Assembly: GCA_029891385.1 (NCBI GenBank)
Contig: CM057227.1
Coordinates: forward strand, 93,644,818-93,708,817
Length of the DNA stretch: 64,000 nt
Source of the DNA: Erythroxylum novogranatense
Taxonomy: Eukaryota > Streptophyta > Magnoliopsida > Malpighiales > Erythroxylaceae
Reading direction: 5' to 3'
The position numbers and the translations under genes are program-made. This document shows positions 58,081 through 64,000 of the stretch, piece after piece. Under the pieces are notes generated by a model. It saw only the letters and a program-made list of their open reading frames with translations, did no database searches and was not told the origin of the DNA. Positions within the stretch are counted from its first letter, which is position 1, and each line of letters opens with the position of its first letter.

Positions 58081-59398
58081 TTCTTGGATCCTTCCTTTTG
58101 TCCACTTACGTTTTGAGCTTAATGATATATCCCCATTTCTCTTTTGTCAATTCTTGTTTCATGCTTTTTGTGTGCCTTGCTACTTCGCCATTGTGGACAA
58201 TGCCATGTTTAAGTGTGGGAGCTAGTTCCTTCTTATATTTTGCATTGCATGCCTATTAGAATTTGTACATAATTTTGTGGGCCATTTGCTTTTATTGATA
58301 AATTTGGAACTCAACCAAACATTTTCTGACTTATTCCTTTGTGCCTTTTTTCAAAGCATTTATGAGTTTCAAAAGCGATACTTGAGTTTTTTTAGAAAAT
58401 ACTTTCCATTTTTGAATGATAATTGGTTTTGGCAAAATTTTACTTTTGAAGTTTTCAAAACAAAGTGAGTGGGAGCATGCTAACAAGGTAGCATTTTAGT
58501 TTTAAGACTTGAGATTGATCATTGGGACAAAACCCTTGTTGGAAAGATATTGAGCCAAAATTTTTCTTCTATATCTTTGTGTGTGCATCTGCTTAGTTCA
58601 TACTTCTCTAGAACTTGTGTCAATTTTTACTCAAAGCTTGATGGACTAGAATTTTGTTGATATGATAGAGGCGTTCCTTCTTTCAGCCCTTTCCCCAAAC
58701 ACCAACCCTTAAACACTTTTCCCTTTGCTAGCCCCTTGAGCCTTTATTCTATGAGCATTTGCATACATATTAAGATGATGTCGGTAGTCTGTGTTTTGTT
58801 ATTAATGTGAAAAAAAAGGAAAAGTGTTAGTCTTGTGTATCCCAAAAAGGGATAATAATGTGTTGTATCCCAAAAAGGGATTAGCATCTCAAAATGAGAT
58901 AGTAAAAAAAAAAGTGTATTCAATTTATTTCAGTGTTTAGTTTTAGTTTGGCTGTTGACATCAATTCCTCATTTAGTGTGCATGCTCATATTTTTCTTCT
59001 TTCACTTCATCCATTCATCTAGCCCTCCGCTCATTACAACCCTGAAAGACCTCTTGATCTTCAAAATGATAGTCCTTGCAGTGGAGAAATAGAATTGATA
59101 CAAGCCTATGGTAGGAGATGCATTAAGCAGACTGAGAGCAAATATCCTTAAACACAAGTGGGTTGAGCGTAAACACCATATCCCGAGTGATTCTCTGTTG
59201 TTCAATCTCATGTGCTTAAATTCTTTCAGTGTTTGTTTTATTAGCACTCTTTCAATTTGCTGCGTTTAAATTCTGATGAAGTGGATTGCGTCAATTCTGT
59301 TATTATTTGAGCATGGGCAGAATTTTCTTTTACTCTTGTACCTTTTTGACTCTTGTAAGCTTTGTCCAGGAGTATAAAGGTTTAAGTGTGGGGGAATT
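58081..59398 (+). other. 3' non-coding region of the Athila-type element
   Basis: No coding seen. Contains a polypurine-like AAGTGTGGGAGC (58211-58222) and short repeats of ATCCCAAAAAGGGAT and ATCTCAAAATGAGAT (58835-58905, small palindromes). The actual polypurine tract AAGTGTGGGGGAATT (59384-59398) directly precedes the LTR. Confidence 0.7.
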
Positions 59399-60888
59399 TG
59401 ATTGAGCCAAATTTATACTATAAATTGGCCCTAATTTCTTAAGTGATTATGCACTTGTTGACTCCTAATTCATGATTTTTGTGCTTAAATTGGTTCCTCA
59501 TATCGAGCTTTTATAATTTTCACATTGTCAGTATTTTGTTGTCATTTGATATTAATTTCTGTATAACTTTTATTGGGACAATTGATACTGCAAATGTGTT
59601 GTATTTTTGTAGGAAAATGGAGTCAACAAGAGAAAGTCAATATGCCGTGAGAAGCCATCCATTCGTCGAGCGAACTAACGCATGACCTTTCGCGCGATGA
59701 ATTTATTAGTGTAAATTAATTAAATCATGACAGTGACCATTCTTCATTCGCCGCAGCTTGACGCCGCCATTAGTCATGACGAATGTCGGATACCCGACCG
59801 TAAAATAGCAAAATTATCCGCTGTTCCTACCCGGCCCGCGCAGACTTCCTATAAAACCTTCTATTTTAGGTTAAATGAGGGACGGCCGCAATCCCGAGGG
59901 AACACTTCTCCTTCTTCGTTTTTCTCTATTTCTCTAATAGGTTTAGTTTTCTTATTTTGCAGGTAGGCGACCACCAACTCATTTAACATCCGCGATAGCA
60001 ACACTTCCATTTCTCATCTTCAAGCACCATTCTATTCATCACTTTCGCCGATCGTCGTTGGAGCCATAGGTAGCTTTGGAGTTCAAAGAATGATGGCTTC
60101 TTCCACGATTATGCAAGGCTAAGGTTTCCGTCTCCCGAAAATGTAGCGAAGGTCGAAGTTCTATGAGCTTCAAGGGGTAATCAACCATTGTTTTAGATTT
60201 CTGTCATGTTTTGTAAAACCTCCGAGTTGGAGATTGCGATATATGATGGATTGAATCCGGTTATAGTTTAATCGGATGTTAAACTTTGATTTATGGTGTG
60301 GATTAGTTTCTGTTGAATGTTGTTCTGAAATACATGAAGTTCAGTGTATGTTAAACAGATTTGCATGGGTTAATTTAATCTACCTAGTTGTGTTTGATTG
60401 AATTGATTATGTTTCATCTGGTTAACTTTGTTGTATAAATTAGTCCATGTCATACACTAGGGTTTTAACAAGATTTAATTAATCGAGTTGATTAATTAAA
60501 TTCTTGGACTTAACGAGTTGTTAAGGTTATGTTTTGAAACTTAGCGGATTTCAAACCCGACATTTATTTTGAACGATGATGACCCGAGCCACATTTTAGG
60601 AGAGTTTTAGTTAATTGTTTTAAATCTCGATTATTTTCAATTGTCGGTTTATTCTAAAATCCCAAAAAATATTTGATTGACTTTGCTTTCTTTAGTTTAA
60701 AAGATCAAGCCAAAACCCCTTTAATTGCTTTAATTGCATGCATCATTAGACTAGGCTAGTCTTAAGATCAATTCTACATGGTTCCTTGAGTCGGCAGAGG
60801 TTGCACTTCGTGTTGCAATTCTTGGTATAAATTGATTTTGACCGGTTTCCAAGGATCAATCTTAGGATTGAACGATAAGCCGCGATCA
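59399..60888 (+). repeat. 3' LTR of the Athila-type element
   Basis: 1490 bp, collinear with 51231-52723. It differs by many small changes, several at CAG/CTG sites (see Part 2). Confidence 0.92.
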
Positions 60889-61788
60889 AAGTTTTTTTTG
60901 GATTCCACCTTTCGTATCAAAGACTTGGGTGAGTTTAAATATTTTTTGGGCCTTGAAGTTGCTTGAAGCGCCTCTGGTATACACCTTTGTCAACGTAAGT
61001 ACACATTAGATATCTTGACAGATTGTGGTCTCTTGGATTGCAACCCTACCAAGACACCAATTGTTACTAAGGTTTCACGAGATGCTTCTGATGAACTCCT
61101 TCCTGATATTACCCTTTATAGAAAGCTTGTGGGTCGGTTACTTTACTTGACATCTACTCGGCCTGATATTACTTTTTCCATACAACAATTGAGTCAGTTT
61201 TTGGATAAGCCTACTGTTTCTCATCTGCAGGCTGCTCATCGCGTTCTTCGATATCTAAAAGGGTGTCTAGCAATTGGTCTTTTCTTTGCAGCCTCTTCAC
61301 AGCCTGTTCTCAAAGCATTTAGTGATTCTGATTGGGCAGGCTGCCCTGCCACACGTCGATCAGTCATTAGGTTTTGTTTGTTTTATGGTACATCCCTTAT
61401 TAGTTGGAAAGCCAAGAAGCAACCTACCATTTCTCATTCTTCATCAGAGGCTGAGTATCGTGCTTTGGCTGCTACCACTTGTGAGATACAATGGGTCCAA
61501 TACCTTCTTCGAGATCTTCATATGCCTGTTTCTGGACCTACTACTTTATTTTGTGACAATAACTTTGCTCTTCAACTTGCTGCAAATCCCACTTTCCATG
61601 AACGTACCAAACATATTGAGATTGACTGCCACCTAGTTCGTGAGAAAGCTCAAAATGGTTTGATCAAGTTGTTGCCTTATTCTTCCAAAGATCAGTTGGC
61701 TGACATATTCACAAAGGCCTTGACAGCTGCTCCTTTTCACGTTAGTGTGCTCAAGCTGGGATTGATTTCCATCCATGCTCTAGCTTGA
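60889..61788 (+). pseudogene. copia B RT end and RNase H
   Basis: Continues the RT split at 51230: F-R-I-K-D-L-G-E-F-K-Y-F-L-G-L-E. A TGA at 60964-60966 precedes the remainder, and from 61015 the frame is open to 61788. It contains the link R-L-L-Y-L-T-S-T-R-P-D-I-T-F and RNase H with F-S-D-S-D-W-A-G-C, S-S-S-E-A-E-Y-R-A-L, L-F-C-D-N-N-F-A and [12 protein letters not shown]. The catalytic Asp, Glu and Asp are all present, and it ends A-D-I-F-T-K-A-L. One of the best preserved coding blocks in the window. Confidence 0.92.
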
Positions 61789-61795
61789 GGGGGGC
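61785..61795 (+). other. Polypurine tract of copia B
   Basis: TTGAGGGGGGC, overlapping the pol stop codon and abutting the 3' LTR. Confidence 0.8.
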
Positions 61796-61948
61796 TCTTG
61801 GATATATTTGTCCTGTTTCACTTAATAGCATTAGTTAGCCATTCTTTTGTCTGTTATTTTTCTTTCCTTTACTTGTAGCTTGTATATAACCTAAAGTCAT
61901 TTGGTCAACAATACAAGTTTTGATATTAACCTAAACATAATTTCTACA
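61796..61948 (+). repeat. 3' LTR of copia B
   Basis: 153 bp, TCTTGGATAT to TTTCTACA, followed by the CATGC duplication. Confidence 0.92.
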
Positions 61949-62015
61949 CATGCCGAAAGTAAACAGTGGTAGGGAGGTGTTGTGTATGTGGCTCATATAT
62001 TGGTAAAGGAGAAAG

Positions 62016-62315
62016 TGTTGGAGCGGAGTAGGATGTAAGCGCAATAGTACAGGATTTATGGTTTTAGGAGCTGTCTGTGAGACGTCGTACGGACTTACGG
62101 GTGATGTGGCAACATGGTGATGTATTCTATTATAACTGTGCAGCAGCTTTAGGGTTTTATACAAAAACCTAATGTACCCTATTTTGTACATGTTGAATAA
62201 TATGAAAAGTAGTTGCTTCACTCTCAAAGACATAAGAAACATACCATTTCCAAACCTCGTTAAATTACATGTTCTTCTTCTTTCTTTAATCTCTTTTACT
62301 GTTAACTTCTTAACA
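62016..62315 (+). repeat. Putative 5' LTR of copia C
   Basis: Ends CTTCTTAACA at 62315, directly followed by a primer-site-like AGTATCAGAG (62319-62328; usual form TGGTATCAGAG). The start at TGTTGGAGCGG (62016) is only a guess. A pyrimidine-rich stretch lies at 62272-62300. Confidence 0.4.
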
Positions 62316-62340
62316 ACTAGTATCAGAGTGTGCGGTTGAG

Positions 62341-63013
62341 ATGGCAATGAATCCTATTGCGAAGTTCGACGTGACGAATTTTGATGGAACTGGAAACTTC
62401 GAGTTATAGCACGATAGGTGAAGGATTTGTTGGCACAGCAACGGATTTTGAAGGCGCTGTGTGATAGAAAATTATGAGTCCATAGACAATTTAGACTGGG
62501 AAGAACAGGCAAGAGCGGTAGGTACTACTTGTTTTTGTTTAGCAGATGAGGTTATATATCATGTGATGAACATATCATCTCTGGTAGAGGATTGGCAGAA
62601 ACTAGAATCTCGTTACATGGCAAAATCACTCATTAAGTATCTGAACATATGGTGAATACACTTTCATACGGGAAGGAAACAATTTGCGTCGAGGAGATCA
62701 CTACTGTGTTGTTGGCTCACAATCAATGGAAACAAAACAGTGGTGAGAGTTCTCAAAGCGAATGATTGTATGTGAAGGGTAAATAGGATCGTGGGAGGAA
62801 GGAGAACAAAGATGGCTCGAGAAAATGACATTCAAGGTCTAAGTCCGTTGGAAAGAAAGGCTTGTGGTGTCACTCATGCAAGCAAATAGGCCATTTTAAA
62901 AGAGGCTATCTAAACAGGGAGCAGCAGAATGACGAGAAAAAGGGAAAATGCAAAGATGCCAAAAATTCTGCTAACGTAATACAGAGGGATGACTCAGAAT
63001 GCAGTGATGGAGA
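62341..63013 (+). pseudogene. copia C gag, 5' part
   Basis: Begins M-A-M-N-P-I-A-K-F-D with the motif N-F-D-G-T-G-N-F-E at about 62378 (copia gag, usually followed by W-x-x-x-V-K-D-L-L). It continues in several frames with A-D-E-V-I-Y-H-V-M, W-Q-K-L-E-S-R-Y-M-A-K-S-L, and a knuckle C-H-S-C-K-Q-I-G-H-F-K-R-G-Y whose last cysteine is a tyrosine. It is cut at 63013 by the LTR that follows. Confidence 0.75.
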
Positions 63014-64000
63014 TGTAACATCCCGTTACTGTCAGCAAGGGTATTTTGGTAATATAGAGACTGACTGAACTGACTAGAATATGATTGAGTGAGTAATTGG
63101 GTTCAAATGATTGATTTAGAATAATTTAAGTGTAACTGGTATTTTATAGTGGCTTATAGGAGATTTCTGGGAAATTCGGAAGATAATGCCCAGACCGGAA
63201 ATATTGGAGAGACTGACTGATTGACTGTATAGTACTGAAATAATTGTCCGATGGCAATGGAAAAGTTAGAGTGGACTGATAGGAAATAAATATGCTGAGC
63301 CATTGAAATTTAGAGACTGAAATTTGGACTGATAAGGAGACCTAGGTCTATAAATACCTAGGGTTGAGAAATTTGGGAAAAAATTGGCTAAGGCATTTGC
63401 GAGTTTCTCTTCTTCCCTCTCCACGGTGATCTTCGATCCTTCTTCATAGGTGAGGATCGTTGTTTTTTTCTTGTGGTTTCCCTCCTATTGTGTTAAGCTA
63501 ACTGGTTTATTGTGATTATTGTGGAAATGAAGTGGATTGAGGCTTGAGGGAGGAGATCGACGGTGTTGAGAAAGATTTTAGGGTTTGCGATCGATTCAGT
63601 GATTGGTAAGCTTTAATGGCTTCAATGTTGTTATTACTTATTTTTATTACATCTATGGCTTTTATTGTGGTTGATTGAGTAGTTGAGGGTGTTAATGGAC
63701 GTTTTTAGTGAGAGAAATGGTCGGAAATCGATCGGAGAAGACGACCTGGTCTTCGTGACGTCGCATGACGAGCATCGGTTGCTAGGCTTCATCGCGACGA
63801 ATAAAATTGAATTGAGTTAAATGTATTGGTCGCGACGTAGGCAAAGAAGACGTCGCGGCGAAGTCAGTAAGGAGGAGACGCGCCGCCATGACGGCGTGTT
63901 TCACGCCATGCGAAGCGTGTTTCTTTCATCGCAGCGAATGCTGCGAGGTCGCGGCGAGGAACTGTTTTATTGGATTGGATTGTACTTAATTGGACATAAT
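63014..64000 (+). repeat. LTR of a gypsy-type element, running off the window
   Basis: Starts TGTAACATCCCGTTACTG inside the copia C gag, with the same first ten bases as the solo LTR at 20305. A TATA box CTATAAATA is at 63348-63356, a pyrimidine-rich start region at 63408-63450, and a CpG palindrome cluster at 63750-63962 (CGTCGCGGCG at 63851, CGCCATGACG at 63884). Whether it is a solo LTR or a full element cannot be told here. Confidence 0.72.

Larger units (their letters stand above)
51231..60888 (+). mobile_element. Athila-type Ty3/gypsy element without RT or integrase
   Basis: LTRs at 51231-52723 and 59399-60888 begin TGATTGAGCC and end GCGATCA. The target duplication AAGTT lies at 51226-51230 and 60889-60893. 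An aspartate-tRNA type primer site follows the 5' LTR. The interior has gag and protease, then a 410-codon ORF of another family, and long non-coding stretches. No RT, RNase H or integrase motif was found in any frame between 55885 and 59398. It is therefore non-autonomous as it stands. Confidence 0.9.
47706..61948 (+). mobile_element. Ty1/copia element B with 153-bp LTRs
   Basis: LTRs at 47706-47858 and 61796-61948, target duplication CATGC at 47701-47705 and 61949-61953. Domain order is gag, protease, integrase, RT, RNase H. An Athila-type element (51231-60888) splits RT. The LTRs begin TCTTGG rather than TG. Coding is well preserved except for scattered stops, so copia B is in much better condition than the copia at 41520-46876. 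Confidence 0.93.

Noticed and set aside
61931..62347. 138-codon minus-strand frame
   Set aside because: Crosses the copia B LTR end, the insertion site and the copia C leader, so it cannot be one gene.
1..64000. tRNA, rRNA or other structural RNA genes
   Set aside because: None recognised on either strand; tRNA-like matches are all retroelement primer sites.

Overview
The window is plant nuclear DNA made almost entirely of transposable elements. The evidence is Ty1/copia, Ty3/gypsy chromovirus and Athila-type LTR retrotransposons with methionine- or aspartate-tRNA primer sites, CACTA DNA transposons, a plant L1-type LINE with a DUF4283-like ORF1, and a TRIM. I read it as angiosperm, probably dicot, heterochromatin. 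No species can be named and no confident host gene was found; the only candidate is a weak 55-codon exon-like frame at 2299-2466 (-).

Layout: 1-1867, 3' end of a decayed copia element with its LTR. 1868-8521, AT-rich DNA with an old dispersed repeat and a complete non-autonomous CACTA element (3566-5124, TSD TTG). 8522-30091, copia element A (TSD GTACC). Its reverse transcriptase is split by a chromovirus (15051-27093, TSD CTGAG), whose RNase H is in turn split by a 2.9-kb solo LTR (20305-23194, TSD TGTAT): three insertion levels, each with both target duplications. 30097-34160, a decayed LINE hit by an antisense RNase H fragment. 34160-47705, mostly AT-rich decayed DNA with an inverted/tandem repeat cluster, a LINE scrap, a TRIM (38699-39314), a second CACTA element (39514-40878, TSD TTT) and a very old copia element (41520-46876). 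47706-61948, copia element B (153-bp LTRs, TSD CATGC) whose reverse transcriptase is split by an Athila-type element (51231-60888, TSD AAGTT). 61954-63013, 5' end of copia element C, cut by the start of a further LTR that runs off the window at 63014.

The Athila-type element is the most unusual unit. It keeps gag and protease but has no reverse transcriptase, RNase H or integrase. In their place is a 410-codon ORF resembling the 'putative plant transposon protein' family, preceded by a region with good splice-site candidates. If mobile, it would depend on enzymes from other elements.

Two patterns cross element boundaries. First, a degenerate palindrome family, CGYCRYGRCG, is clustered in the non-coding parts of several unrelated LTR elements. 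Second, differences between LTR pairs fall repeatedly on CAG/CTG sites, where one copy keeps the triplet and the other is scrambled (CGA, CG, CA). That looks more like systematic sequencing error at CHG-methylated cytosines than evolution, and may explain many of the frameshifts. All coordinates and comparisons were made by eye.
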